64,000 nucleotides of DNA from Malania oleifera (Eukaryota > Streptophyta > Magnoliopsida > Santalales > Ximeniaceae): positions 98,080,397 through 98,144,396 of the forward strand of contig NC_080423.1 in assembly GCF_029873635.1 (NCBI RefSeq), written 5' to 3'. Below are positions 49,901 through 61,570 of the stretch, one piece after another (position 1 is the first letter of the stretch; every line of letters starts with the position of its first letter). A model generated the notes under the pieces. The model saw only the letters and a list, made by a program, of their open reading frames with translations, had not been told where the DNA came from and ran no database searches. Made by a program: the position numbers and the translations under genes.

Positions 49901-52900
49901 AGGATTCTGTAAAGACTTATAACGAGGCTAATTGGTTAGTACTCCCTAACGTTTCAGGCTCTCTCCTTTTCAAGGATAAGGATGGTGAAAGTAGAGTTTG
50001 CACTAGCATTCACCACACTATTACGATGGAATTCTTCCAGGAAAACTATAGGATATCAACTTCCAAAACTTCCCAATTGTCTTGAAAGAAAGCCATCGCA
50101 AAACCATTAGGGTTGGGAGCCTTGTCTTAAAAAGAAAACTATCGTGAAAAACTAAAGGATATTAACTTAGGGCTTGTTTGGTATCGTTGTTGTCTTTAGT
50201 TTTCTGTTTCTATTTTTCCATAGTGAAAAAAAAGATTATAAAAACGCGTTTATTTCTATTGTTAGTTTTTTGTTTTTGTTGTCGGTTTTCAGCTGTTTGT
50301 CAAAAAATTGAAAATCAGATTTTATGGTTTTCATTTGTTTCAGCAACCTGTTACTAGAAATTTTAATATTTTAGAAATATTTTTTTGGATTAAATTATTC
50401 ATTTTATACACTTTTAAATTAAAATTAAATGATCATATGAATTTAAATATAATTAAAATAAAAATATACATAAATTTCAAAAAATAATAATAAAGCCAAT
50501 TACAAAATAATTTTACTATTTTTCAATTGTCATGTCCAATAAAATTTTTATTGTAAAGTAAAATTTGAAATTAGAACAATTAAGTAAAATAATTATAATA
50601 AAAGTTATTTTTATTATAACAATTATTTAATGTGCATTATTTGTAATTTTATTATTTTAATCATATTTTTATAACATTTTGATTTAAAGATGAAAAAGAG
50701 CATTTTTTAAATTAATTTTTTAATTTTTATTAGTTTTATAAATGTTAACAAAATAGGTTGCTAGTTTTTAGTTTTTAGTTTCTATTTCTAGTTTTTGGTT
50801 TATGTTTCTCTAATTTTTGATAGTGATACCAAGTGGCCCCTTAAGTTTTGTATGATGAGAGATGGACACAATTTGGCTATAAGGAATGCTACCAAGCTAG
50901 ATGAAATAAACCTTTTTTTAATAACAAAAGAAGATATATTAAGAGAGAGAGAGAGAGAGAGAGAATATACAATCTAGGTGAGGATATGAAATACTTAAAA
51001 AAGAAGAATAAAATAGAAATAAAAAGGAACAAAAAAACTAACCAAGAAAACCCCTCTTTAAGCCCTTCCCATAGTATTTTTTTTTTGATAAAAAAATAAA
51101 TTTTATTAGAAAGGGCAGAATGTACAAGATGAAAAAAAACAAAAACGAAAAAACAGGAAGAATAAGATCCTCCCTTTACATCAAAAGTAAATAATTACTA
51201 AGCTCACAATCTAGGTGCAAAACCAAACTCAATGCAATGGAGCCAACCTGTCCCGCTGCATGTCTTCCAAAGAGATGTGGCGAAAGAATCCAATTGCTGA
51301 CACCCACAATGATGAAGGATAAATCACTCTACTCCAAAGCAAGTTATTAGATATAGCCACTCCTAAAAATAATCTAGCATTCCTTTCCAGCCAAACACAC
51401 CAAATAATTGCCATAATAGAGCATTGCCATAAAGCTTTTCTATTCTTTAACAAAGCCTCTAAATGTGATGGTACAAAATGTCTTCAATGTTGATAGGCAA
51501 ATCTAGTTCTTGCCCAGTATACCAAATAATTTATTCTAAATAGCCATCGTGTAAGTACAATGAAGAAAGAAATGTGCACAAGTCCCTTACCATTGTAATT
51601 CGCTGAACACTTTAAATTTGCTAGTTCTCTTTGACACTTCTTTACCTTAGATTTACAACCATCAAGCTGATCTCTGTTTCCTACATAATCAGACAATGAA
51701 GGCCCAATTTAACCAACAAAGACTGAGCTTGAAGATCCCTCCCAGAAGTCTCTTGACGTGGGTGGGCAGTATTCCATCACTACCTATTTGTTCACTGTCG
51801 TCTTCATAAATATGAATCCCCTCCAATCCTTCCACTGGAGGCGGTGAGACATAAGCCAAATCCCAAAGACAATTAGAAGAAGAGTTAGAAACATAGCCAT
51901 GTTGATCCTGAATCTCGTCCAAAAGTAAACCCCTATCACATTTAGAATCACTAATACTTTCACCATCATTGTCTGAAACATCCTCCACTTCTTCTCTTTT
52001 TCTTTGCAGACGCGCTAACCCTCCCACTAGCAACAACCCCTTTTGGCCAATTGGCACTTCCACTATGCTCAAATTTCCTCTTGAATCTCTTGTAAGAACA
52101 TGTTTTGTTTTCTCACTAGAAGAATCTCGATTTTCTTCAAACTGCTTCCTCATTTCAAAGCCCATTGGCATTTCCTCCTTTCAAAGCTTGTTTGCGTTTC
52201 CCTCCAAACCAATAATAATACAATGTCTCTCATCTTCTCATGAATTTTGATTCTTAGAGGAACCTTCCCCTTTTTCATTTTGGCAGATAGCCCATTGAAG
52301 ATCCTCTCCTCTACTGGAAAAACGCTACCTCTAGGAACTGATTTTAGAAACTAACCTTTTGAAATCCGCCTCTTTCCCTCTACTATTTCCGAAGTTGCTG
52401 CTCCTATCCTTTTGGCCACCATGAATTTGCTTCATAGACAAGAGATGTTCCATTAGATTAGTGTCTATATTCTGCTCAGAGGCCTAATCAATTCCAGCCA
52501 CCTTTTGGATTTCTAAAGAACAGATAACAGATTTGGGCTTCGTTCAAATGGGAGGACTGACATTGATGGCTTCCTTGAATGCAATAATACTCCGGGACTT
52601 TAAGATGGGGTTTTGGGCCTACAAATTAGGGTGGCTAATGGAATAATTGTGGGTTCCTCCATATCATATAACAGGCTCCAAATTGTTACCTTTATTTGAT
52701 CATGGGCCTGCTCCAGCTCAATCGACTAGCCTCACAATGATTTAATGATGCCTATATTTCTAAATTCAGTCTAGGTCCAAAATAATCATTAGAGACCCAG
52801 GCACAACCCACTGAGCCTTCAATGCCCCATCTTCCATGAAGGAGACCCTAGCTGTCTTTAGAACCATCAACGCCCCATCCAAAACCCTAACCATCTTGAA

Positions 52901-54532
52901 TTTTGACTAGTCGTTGCTCACTCCATGCAATGAAACGGAAGGACTACCCCTTGCATCTTCCCCCAACAACAAGCGCAAAGAATCTGTACACATGTGATCC
53001 TCTGACTGATTGTTTAGATGGAGGTTTTCATTTCCTGCCACTTCATTTCTCCTCTAAACTACTTGACTCCAAGAATGAATATCATTAATCCCTACCTTTA
53101 GCATCAGTGCTAAGAAGAGATCCCACCATTGCACTAAATTCTTCCCAAATCGTAGCCAACTTTTCACATGTAGAACCTTTAGGGAACAAAGATAGAAAAA
53201 CCTCTTACTTCTCTAGCCATGCCCTAGCTCCGCAAACTTCCTACCCATGTCACACAAATCACCATCCAATAAGTCACACAGCCTGCCGTGAAAGCTTTGA
53301 ATATCCTTACTCAAACTTCTAGAAGCATCGAAAATCCATTAGAGAACTAGTTTGCCACAACTGATGATAACATCTCCCACATCTCACACACCTGATTTTT
53401 CTCAAGAGCAAACAAAGGGAGAACATTCCCCACTTTATCCAATCTCAAATCAAAGATCTTCCCTTCAAGTTGGATTGTGCTAGTGAAATTCAAAATGATA
53501 ATTACCATAAGACATAAGAATTAAAAAATATAAAAAAAATGTAAGAAAATTTCTTCTTATTTTACTTGTTGAACACATTTTTGTTGTACAAAGTTTTCAA
53601 GTTTAAAATTCATGTTGGTGCCTTCAAATTTTTATTGATATAGGCTTAAAAAACCCCATTTATTGACTAATATAATTTAGGAAACAATATTTTGGTGCGG
53701 TGTCATGTTTTATGATTTTTGAGGCTTTCCAATGAGAATAAAATGCTTAACATTAATGCACCACTAATTGTTTGTAACAATTGTGCATTGCATCTTTACA
53801 ACATAATATGAATCCCAAGGTATAAGATGATTTTTCATTTACAAGAGAAGAAGATGATTTTATTAGATAAGAGAGAACATACAAAAAGGAGAATAAGAAG
53901 TTCTTTTAAAGAAAAGAAAAGAAAGAAAAAGTACAGAGAAAAAACAAAAGGAAAAAAAAATAACTTACCAAAGCAAGCCTGTCCTGTTGTATATAACAGA
54001 ATCTCACTCCTTTAAAACACAGAGTGTCAGGTGCCAGCACACCAAAGTGATGCTAAATAATGGATTTGTGTCCCATAACAAAGAGATATTCAACTTTTTA
54101 CCCATAAAAATTATGCACATTATGCTCCAGCCATAATCCCACATCATTGCAAGAACTGCATGTTACTGAAGTGACTTGTTCTTTTGAGGGCTTTACGTGT
54201 TTTTCGTTGGTTGAACTTTAAAGCAAGCCAAAAGGATTATGCTTCGCAAGGTATTTGAAATGATGCTTGTGCCTTCTTTGATTACATAATGTTTTTTGCC
54301 TGAAAATGTGAGACTTTGTCATCTACTTGCAATATTTTGTGTTTGTTCTTAAATATGGATTTGTGATATCGTACTTGTTTTTTGTTTTGGTTATAGGCAG
54401 ACCTCGTCTTAAGGAACGTGAGCTTTGGTGCAAAAATTCCCATTCGTTTGGGAAAACACCAATATTGAAAATTCAAAGGAGATCAAACCAGTTGGGAACC
54501 AATCACAAGTTATCTGTTTGCGCTGAGTACAA
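43986..54532 (+). CDS. Probable plastid-targeted protein, 5' part only (exons 1-2)
   Basis: Exon 1 (43986-44019) encodes MATSYAPLSMS and has a phase-1 donor at GTTAGT. Exon 2 (54397-54532, acceptor TTATAG) restores the frame with GRPRLKERELWCKNSHSFGK and ends in KLSVCAEY with a phase-2 donor at GTATGA. The product so far is Ser/Thr- and Arg/Lys-rich with few acidic residues at the N-terminus, as in chloroplast transit peptides, with possible cleavage near VCA. I faintly recall a similar N-terminus in a family of uncharacterised plastid membrane proteins, but I cannot confirm it. Introns are 10.4 kb and more than 9.4 kb. The remaining exons are beyond the window end, so length and function are unknown. 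Confidence 0.6.
45009..45377 (-). pseudogene. L1 RT zinc-binding remnant in duplication unit A
   Basis: The minus frame has YLECNETNAHLFLQCRVAAQ, the Cys/His core of the RT-associated zinc-binding domain, then LLPIKYRGFGNIEM. It is part of the duplicated segment. Confidence 0.65.
46141..47054 (+). mobile_element. 5'-truncated RTE-clade LINE in unit B
   Basis: The + strand contains MLRWMSDITLKDKLRNEHIL, then RWFGQLKCRS, RGRPTITWNEVVRKDL and MIHVADPT just before a stop and WDLR. It ends with a TTGTTGTTGCTG tail. This is the characteristic C-terminus and 3' end of plant RTE elements. GAGAAAAACTGAGTAAG (46124-46140) and GAGAAACTAAGCAACTG (47055-47071) look like a diverged target duplication, and unit A has the uninterrupted site. 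Confidence 0.85.
47464..47966 (-). pseudogene. L1 RT zinc-binding remnant in duplication unit B
   Basis: This is the counterpart of 45009-45377 (for example CATTCGTTTCGTTGCATTC versus CATTTGTTTCGTTGCACTC on the + strand), with more frameshifts and a small internal repeat around 47815-47905. Confidence 0.6.
49087..49259 (-). mobile_element. Au-like SINE, near full length
   Basis: On the element strand it reads GGGCCTTAGATCAATGG at the tRNA-like head, GTTCGAGTCC (B-box), then AAACAGCCTCTTT, GGTAAGGCTACGTAC and CCTTCCCC. It is diverged from the copies at 18.7 and 30.3 kb. Confidence 0.8.
50170..50840. mobile_element. Tourist-like MITE (671 bp)
   Basis: Terminal inverted repeats: GGGCTTGTTTGGTATCG at the left and, in reverse complement, GGGGCCACTTGGTATCA at the right. 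They are flanked by the 3-bp duplication TTA (50167-50169 and 50841-50843). The interior is AT-rich and non-coding. TTA target and length fit PIF/Harbinger MITEs. Confidence 0.7.
51076..53475 (-). mobile_element. Internally deleted L1-type LINE
   Basis: Read on the minus strand, a decayed ORF1 (53475 to about 51690) includes LVGGLARLQRKREEVEDVSD, DEIQDQHGYVSNSS and RELANLKCSANYNGKGL. It joins almost directly to the last part of ORF2 ([20 protein letters not shown], then HISLEDMQRDRLAPLH), a 3' UTR and an A/T-rich tail. The endonuclease and RT core are missing. Confidence 0.75.
53826..53990 (-). mobile_element. LINE 3'-tail fragment
   Basis: AAGATGATTTTATTAGATAA and the A-rich sequence after it resemble the reverse complement of the LINE tail at 51.08-51.18 kb. 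No coding content. Confidence 0.4.
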
Positions 54533-56480
54533 GTATGACATTCCAACTCCAATTCATGTTTTGTTTGTACAAAACTTCAATTTATGCTGAAAGGAGAAAA
54601 AAATCTATTTAAGAAAGAATGCATGTTTATATGGTTTATAAGACAGATGTTTGATAATGCGATACCCATAAAAAAAGAGTTTGGTGATGTGATTCTAAGA
54701 TGGGTAAGACCTTGGGTGTAGCGTAGGCTGAATATTGTAGTAACTATTTTTGCTCACCTCACTGCCAAAATTTGGTTTGAAAGTTTGGACCTATTATTTA
54801 AAGACTATTAGTATAATTTCTCTACATCTTTTTGAAGACTATGAATATCTAAGTTGGCAAGATCCTAGGATAGGTGGTTTGACAGGGTACTTATAACCAG
54901 GGTCTTCACCTCACTTGCAATCATTTTATCAAAAGCTTGTAATCTTTTATTACAAGATAGTGAATTCTCTTTTTCTCCTACATTTGTTTCTTTTACCCTT
55001 TTTCTGACTTGCTTGGGGATCTTGTTGCGGTGCGGGGGGTGTTTTGCATAGGAAGGAAAGACCATTGAAGGCATTGGAATGGCTTGCCTTAGTGCTACAT
55101 GAGATTGGCCAAAAGGGTTGCCAACTCTAGCTTTATAACAGTAAGAGGAAGAGAGAATTGACTGTGTTGTAAGGAGACTACAAGCTTTAGGTAGGTGATT
55201 ATGAATGGGGTGGAGACCAATTTATAGGCTCCCATGGCAAATCACTTTTCTTAGGATTTTGCCACCTCAAGCTCCCTAGGATATTCTGACAAATATTCCT
55301 TCCCAAAAAAATATGCCAACAAATATTCCTCTCTCTCCAAACAAGAACTCTCTAGATACTTTACATTTCTCCATGGAAGAAGCTAGATTAAACCTCTCCC
55401 TTTTACAATCATCTCCATGCAAGCTGCCTGTTTGGCACCTAATTGCCAATATGGCCAGTCTCTGCATGGCATGAAGTTTGATTTCATGCTCAACACATGG
55501 AATTTTACCTATGAGGTTTTTTTCTACCCAAATTGATAAAATGAAACTAGACTTGAGTGTGGTTCTCTATTTACCATGCATTTGGTTCCAGTTTGGTTTG
55601 TTTCTAAAACTGAAAGTTTCGGTTTAATGGAATTTGGCTCAAAACCAACAAAATTGAGGTAAGGTGACCTGGTTGCACCCCTTAGGTGGTGGGATTATTT
55701 TTTCATAGCCATATTGAGTGCAAAAATAGCCCTCGTTGTTGTTGGCGGATACCGTCACCAATGAAAGAAGAGGGTAATCGTATTGTACATCTAATCCATA
55801 GAGAGAATCCATAGAGAGAGAGGATGACATTTGTTTGCTTCTCGCTTTTCCATGTCTAATTGCAAAATTTTTTTAGCACAAGGGAAGATCATTTAGAATT
55901 ATGGAAGAATTATTGCTGATAATATTTTATTATGTTTCCTTTTAAAGAACAACAATGGTAGAGTTGCATTCCTTTCTCTTTACAAAAATTGAAAATCTAT
56001 GGTAAAGAGATACTGGGCACCTAACCAGCTGATTTTTGTTTGCAAGCCAATGATTATGGATGATTCTTATCACTGGAGAAGTTTCCATACATAGAATATA
56101 GAGGCTTCGTGTTCTTGACGGCAAAGGAGGCAATGTGTTGGAAAGTGTTTTTTGCAAGGTGAAAGGATTAATTGGATGTGATGTTTGTGGCGGGTCTCTG
56201 ACAGGGAGAAATTGAATGAGGCATAAGTGGTGACAAGATGTTTAGATTGTAGCTTAGTGAATGTTCATATAAGGTTGGAGGCAATGGAAAACCACACAAG
56301 GTTACTGGTGGTCAGTTTTCATAAAGGTTAGAACCTCAGAATTGTATGAGGGGGGATGTTTTTTGGTGAGTTGAGACAAAAGGGGCAATTTCCAGTTATG
56401 GAAATTATGGAAGAGAAATCCTACCTGGAATCATGGGATGAGGTTTGATTTTTCAAACAATTTGAATTTGAATCTTGAGG

Positions 56481-56542
56481 CAACTTTTTGGAACTTGCAA
56501 TCCACCTCAATCAACTTTTTGGAACTTGCAATCCACCTCAAT
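56481..56542. repeat. Two-copy 31-bp direct repeat
   Basis: CAACTTTTTGGAACTTGCAA and the following 11 bases occur twice in succession and look identical, within L1-derived sequence. Confidence 0.9.
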
Positions 56543-56827
56543 CAGGAGGATGTTTACAATAGCAGAAATCACAATTTAATTAGTGAAGGAAATCAAGGAA
56601 GGCTGAACCAAGATAATGAGGGAGAAGGATTCACTTGTAGGGAGATCGTTGGGACCAAAACATGTGTGCAAATGTATTGATCTTAGTGTTAGAGGCCCAA
56701 ATGAGGACATGTTATACTCCACCCAAACATCATATGAGTTTTTTTTCTCATGGGCTAGGAGCAAATGGGCGTCATGTTTGAAATGGAATAGTGGAGGAGA
56801 TCCAACTTAATTCTTCAAGGGCTCAAT

Positions 56828-57716
56828 CATAGTTTTAAATCGCGGTAGTGGGTAGCGTAACGTAACGGTAATGGGTGTAACAAGAAGCGGGAGTAGCGGA
56901 TGTTACATAATGGGAAGCAAGTGTAATGGCCGTAGATTTTTTTGAAGCACACACAACCTTGTGCATATTAGCGTACTTGCATGTTTTAAGCTTTTAGCCC
57001 TTCTTGGAAAGAGTTTTAGTGTATTTTGGATTTTTTAGTTCATGAAAGTAAGTTATTTGGTAAGGGCAACAAGTTTTCATTTGTTTTAAACCACCATTGA
57101 TAGAAAAATTATGTGTGTGCACGTATTTACACTTTTCATTGTTCTTATTTGTGACAAATTCTTATGTGCGCTAAATTAATTAATAAAACAAAATACATTA
57201 TACACTACATTAATTTATTAGACACATAAGACATACGAATAATACAAATATGAAATAGTTAGAAAAGAAAGAAGGTTGAAGTTGAAAAATATAGAACATA
57301 AATATCACATTACTAATATTATCAAAATAAAATATTTTTCTAACAAGTTAGTATTTTCAAATTGCTAATTAATGCATCTATTGTTATTATTTAAAGAAAT
57401 AGTAAATTTTGTATCATTTTCATCCTCATTATAATCTTTTCCCCCTCTTGCCACTAGGTATATTGAGAATGATATATGAAAGAGAGGAAAAAAGTGAGAA
57501 GAACAAGTAAAAAATAAAATAATTTTTTGGTGTAACAGTCCTATAGCAGTTATGTAACGGATGTAGCGGCCTTTACGTAATGGTTGCGGTCCATAACGGC
57601 TGCTACGGCTGTGATTTTTCTGCCTACCGATTTCGCAGTGTGTAACGGTATCAGTAACCCAAAAAACTATTACGTAACGGCGTTACGTAATGGTTGCGAC
57701 CTTTATTTAAAACCAT
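56828..57716. mobile_element. Non-autonomous MULE-like DNA transposon (889 bp)
   Basis: The ends are CATAGTTTTAAATCG and, in reverse complement, ATGGTTTTAAATAAAGG. They are flanked by the 9-bp duplication GGGCTCAAT (56819-56827 and 57717-57725), the size expected of Mutator-like elements. Subterminal regions are rich in GTAACG and ACGTAA repeats on both sides. The middle is AT-rich with no transposase. Confidence 0.8.
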
Positions 57717-58488
57717 GGGCTCAATACAAAAATGTAATGGAGTCTTCTTCCCTGGGTTTCTGCCCGCAGCAGCAAGGTGCTGCTATGCCAGAAGCAAGGT
57801 AGTTGCAACTTGAGGATCTTGGGAGGCGTGGTGGAGGCTTGAGGGAGATTGGTGAAGACGACTTTGTTGGCTGTAGCTTAGGTTTGAGACAAGATTAGAG
57901 TGTTCAACATTGACTTTTGGAAGCTTATGCAAAAGCAAAGACAATAAAAGGGTTTGCAAGGGATTGAGCAAAGGTAAAGCAGAATGAGATTCTTGTATCA
58001 AAGGAAAAATGAAGAGGAGGATGCCTCCTCTGTGTCTTATGATCTTCAAGGAAAAGCATCTGTTATTGCCCATTGGCGCAATTGAGATGTGACAAAGGTC
58101 TGGATTTCCATGGGAAGGAGATTTTACAAGTGAAGGTCAGTCCAAGTTGCAGGTATCCGGTGTGACATTGTTTTACTCCTATGGAGGGAACTCAATCTTC
58201 AAATGAGGATCAGGTTTTTTTCAAGAGTTTGTTATTGGAGATTTAACAAAGGTCTGGATTTATATAGGGAAGAGATTTTACGAAGAGAAGGTCGGTCCAA
58301 GCTGCAAGGTAGATAAGGAAGGGGAAGGACTGTCTCTTCAGTGGTACAATGCTGTGTTATTCCTATCGAGGGAACTTAATCTTCAAATGAGGGTTGCAAT
58401 TTCGAGGGGCCCAGCCATATTCCAATAGGTTCTAATCCAATCGCTGTACCTCTTGTGGTTTCTAGTTTCATTCCTATTTTCATTTCTG

Positions 58489-59275
58489 GAGAACGAGGTG
58501 TGCAATCTTGGTAAAGAACTACTTGATGTGCCGCTGAGTAGTGCTGCAACTTTTGAAGGTTTTCTTTCTACTCCTATGGATGCTATTTCTAATTCCATAT
58601 CACTTTTGTGCCAAAAGAGGTTAACCAATGGGACTTGCGTACTATGGACCTTCAGGGATGAAAGGGATGATTGGGATGCTTGAACACTGCTAGATGAGTT
58701 AGATCTTGGTTGTGTGGATCCTAGTGATGAAATTGTTAAATTTGTTAAGGGGTTGTTGTTCTATAGAATGGGGTGTGCAATCTTGGTAAAGAACTACTTA
58801 GTGTGCCACTGAGTAGTGTTGCAACTTTTGAAGGTATTCTTTCTACTCCTATGGATTCTATTTCTAATGCACATCATTTTTGTGCCAAAAAGAGGTAACG
58901 AATGGGACTTGCACACTATGGAGATGCTCAAACGTTGCTTGATGAGTTAGATCTTAGCCCTGTGGATCCTAGTAGTGAAATTGTTAAAATTGGTAATCCT
59001 GTTTTTTTTCCAGAGAATGAGGTGCAATCTTGGTGAAGAACTACTTGGTGTGCTAGAGTAGTGTTGCAACTTTTGAAGGTATTTTTTCTACTACTATTGA
59101 TTCTATTTCTAGTTTCCTATCACTTTTGTGCTAAAATAGGTTAATCAAGGGGACTTGCATGCTATGGAACTTCTAGGGGATGAAAGGGATGACTGGGATG
59201 CTCGACCCTTGCTTGATGAGTTAGATCTTAGTTGTGTGGATCCTAGTGATGAAATTGTTAAAATTGTTAAGGGAG
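58489..59275 (+). repeat. Three diverged tandem units in the L1 5' region
   Basis: Units start near 58489, 58766 and 59013 with GAG(A/G)ATGAGG-type sequence. They share GCAATCTTGGT, AGTAGTG, GCAACTTTTGAAGG, GATGAGTTAGATCTT and GTGGATCCTAG. Spacings are about 277 and 247 bases. The encoded stretches are Leu/Asp-rich, as in LINE ORF1 products. Confidence 0.85.
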
Positions 59276-59346
59276 TTGTCAAGGAGAGGAAGAATGTTGT
59301 GAAGCTAAGTATAGAGTTAAGAAGACTTGCTTCTCCCTTTAATTTT

Positions 59347-59957
59347 GGTAAATGTGGTAGAAGTTTTGGTGATATTAGTAATGTCACGAAATGAGGCTTC
59401 TATCTTGGAATGTTATGGTGCTCAGGGATGTTAAAAAGCTTAGAGTGGTGAAAGAGTTAAAATTAGTGGAGTTTCTCTTAATATTTTGTTTGGAATATAA
59501 GTTGATGTTTTTATGGTTAAGAGTATTTGGGAGTTTTGTATTTGTGATGCGGTGTGTTGCCCTTCCTCTGCACAATTAGGGGTGCAAATGATAGTGTGGG
59601 ATCCTAGAATAGTCTTTGTTAAGGAGTGTTTGGTTGGATCCTTTTTGTTGTTTGTTCTTCAGTTTTGGTAATATTAGTGATGTTAAAAAATGAGGCTTCT
59701 ATCTTGGAATGTTATGGTGCTCGAGGATGTTAAAAAGCTCAGAGTGGTAAAAGAGTTAAAATTAGTAGAGTTCCTCTTGATATTTTGTTTGGAATATAAA
59801 GTTGATGCTTTTTGGTTAAGAGTATTTGGGAGTCTTGTATTTGTGATGCCGTGTGTTGCCCTTCCTCCGCACAGTTAAGGGTGCAGATGATAGTGTGGGA
59901 TCCTAGAATAGTCTTTGTTAAGGAGTGTGTGGTTGGATCCTTTTTGTTGTTTGTTCT
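59347..59957 (+). repeat. Two-copy ~299-bp duplication of the L1 endonuclease start
   Basis: ATGAGGCTTCTATCTTGGAA occurs at 59391 and 59690, and the following ~270 bases match closely through GTGTGGGATCCTAGAATAG and TTGGATCCTTTTTGTTG. Both copies encode MRLLSWNVMVL, the endonuclease N-terminus. Confidence 0.9.
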
Positions 59958-60353
59958 CTTAGAAGTGAGGGGCTTTAGGGATTGGTGGGTTATGTCAGTG
60001 TATGGGCCTATACTGTGCTCCTTTTGGGATTCTCTTTTTGTGTAGTTGGATGGTCTTTTTGGCCTTTGTAGCCTATATTGGGTTGTTTAGGGTGGGGGTA
60101 GGGGGGTTGGATTTGTCGTCGTTCAGTTTGTTTGTTAGAGATTTGAAGGGATGGGGGTGCTAGCAATATGAGAGAGTTCAATTCATTTATTTGAGATTTT
60201 GTTCTTAGGGATGTTGCCTTGGCTTATGGTCTTATTTGGGTGGATTTGGGATAGAGGCTAGCTTCTTGTCGTAGTTAATAGGTTTTTGTTCACTGATGAA
60301 TGAGAATATTTATTTTTGAATGTTGTTTTGAAGGTTTTAGTTAGGCTAGGATT

Positions 60354-60750
60354 ATGGCCCAAATGATGAACCTAATAGACATCTATTTTGGACTGAGCTC
60401 TTGGAGATCAAAAACCATTGTGGCACGCCTTGGGTTATTGGGGGAGACTTTAACATGGTGTTGTACCCTCATGAAAGAAGTGGGAGCGGACGTGGAGCGG
60501 AGCGGAGCGGAGAATGGTTGTATAAGAGAATTCTTGGACTTCATCAATGTGAATGCCTTTATTGATCTCTCACTCATGGGTGCACTTTCACTTGGTCTAA
60601 CTCTAGAGAGCTGCCTTCCTTCTCGAGAATTGATAGATTTCTCATTTCGGCGAGTTGGGACTCACTTTCCCAAAGCCACCTACGATCTCCTTCATAGGCC
60701 CACATCAGACTGCTTTGCTATCCTCATTGGCATGAGAGGAGTCAAATAGG
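60354..60750 (+). pseudogene. L1 endonuclease C-terminal remnant
   Basis: GGDFNMVLYPHERSGS near 60437-60485, then in shifted frames GCTFTWSNSRELPSFSRIDR and FLISASW, match the later motifs of LINE apurinic-like endonucleases. A short GGAGC repeat (about 60497-60512) lies at a frame change. Confidence 0.7.
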
Positions 60751-61570
60751 AGCCAACCTCCTTCCGCTTTGAAAGCATGCGGCTAAAACAGAATGGCTTC
60801 GATGGCCTTATTAAGCTTTGGGTTTGAAAGAAAGCTAGCTTTATGTAGCTACAAAGCTAAAGGGTTTGAAAGAAAAGCTCAAGGTGTGGAATAAAAGTAC
60901 TTTTAGAAATATTCAAGGAAAAAAACCACCACTCTTCATGAAATCAAGGTCCTTGATGAGCAAGAGGTAAGACAAGGGCCCAACATCGAAGAAAAGGACA
61001 AAAGGATTTTGTTGAAGAAGGAGCCAACTGACATTATTAGTGTAGAAGAGATCTGTTGGGGGCAAAAATGTAGAGCCTTATGACTCAACGAGGGAGAATG
61101 GAACACCAGATTTTTCCACTGAGCTGTGAATGCTCACCGTGTACTGAACACCATTTCCAGCATATGAAATTGAGGGGTTACACCTTAACAGAGGAAGAAA
61201 AAATTAAAGGGGGCATCTACAACTAACATAAAACCTCTTACTCCAAACCTGTGGAGACCTGTAGTGGATGGGATCAACTTTAAATCTCTCAGATCCTCCA
61301 CTATAGAATGGGTAGAGAGACCTTTTGAGGGAGTAGAAAATCTCCATGCCATCAATGAGTGCAGTGGAGACAAAGCACTAGGGTTAGATGGTTCACTTGT
61401 CGTTCTTTTAGTCAAATTGGGCCATGCTCAAGTAGGACTTCATCAACACCTTTGAAGAATTCTTTAGATCAGATAGATTTGTAAGCAACATCAATGCCAC
61501 TTTTCTTGATTCTGAAGAAATCCAGGGTAGCCAACATAAAAGACTTTTGCCTAATTAGTGTACTAGAGTC

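Noticed and set aside
58489-59957. CRISPR-like array
   Set aside because: Units are 250-300 bp, diverged, few, and lie in LINE coding sequence of a plant genome.
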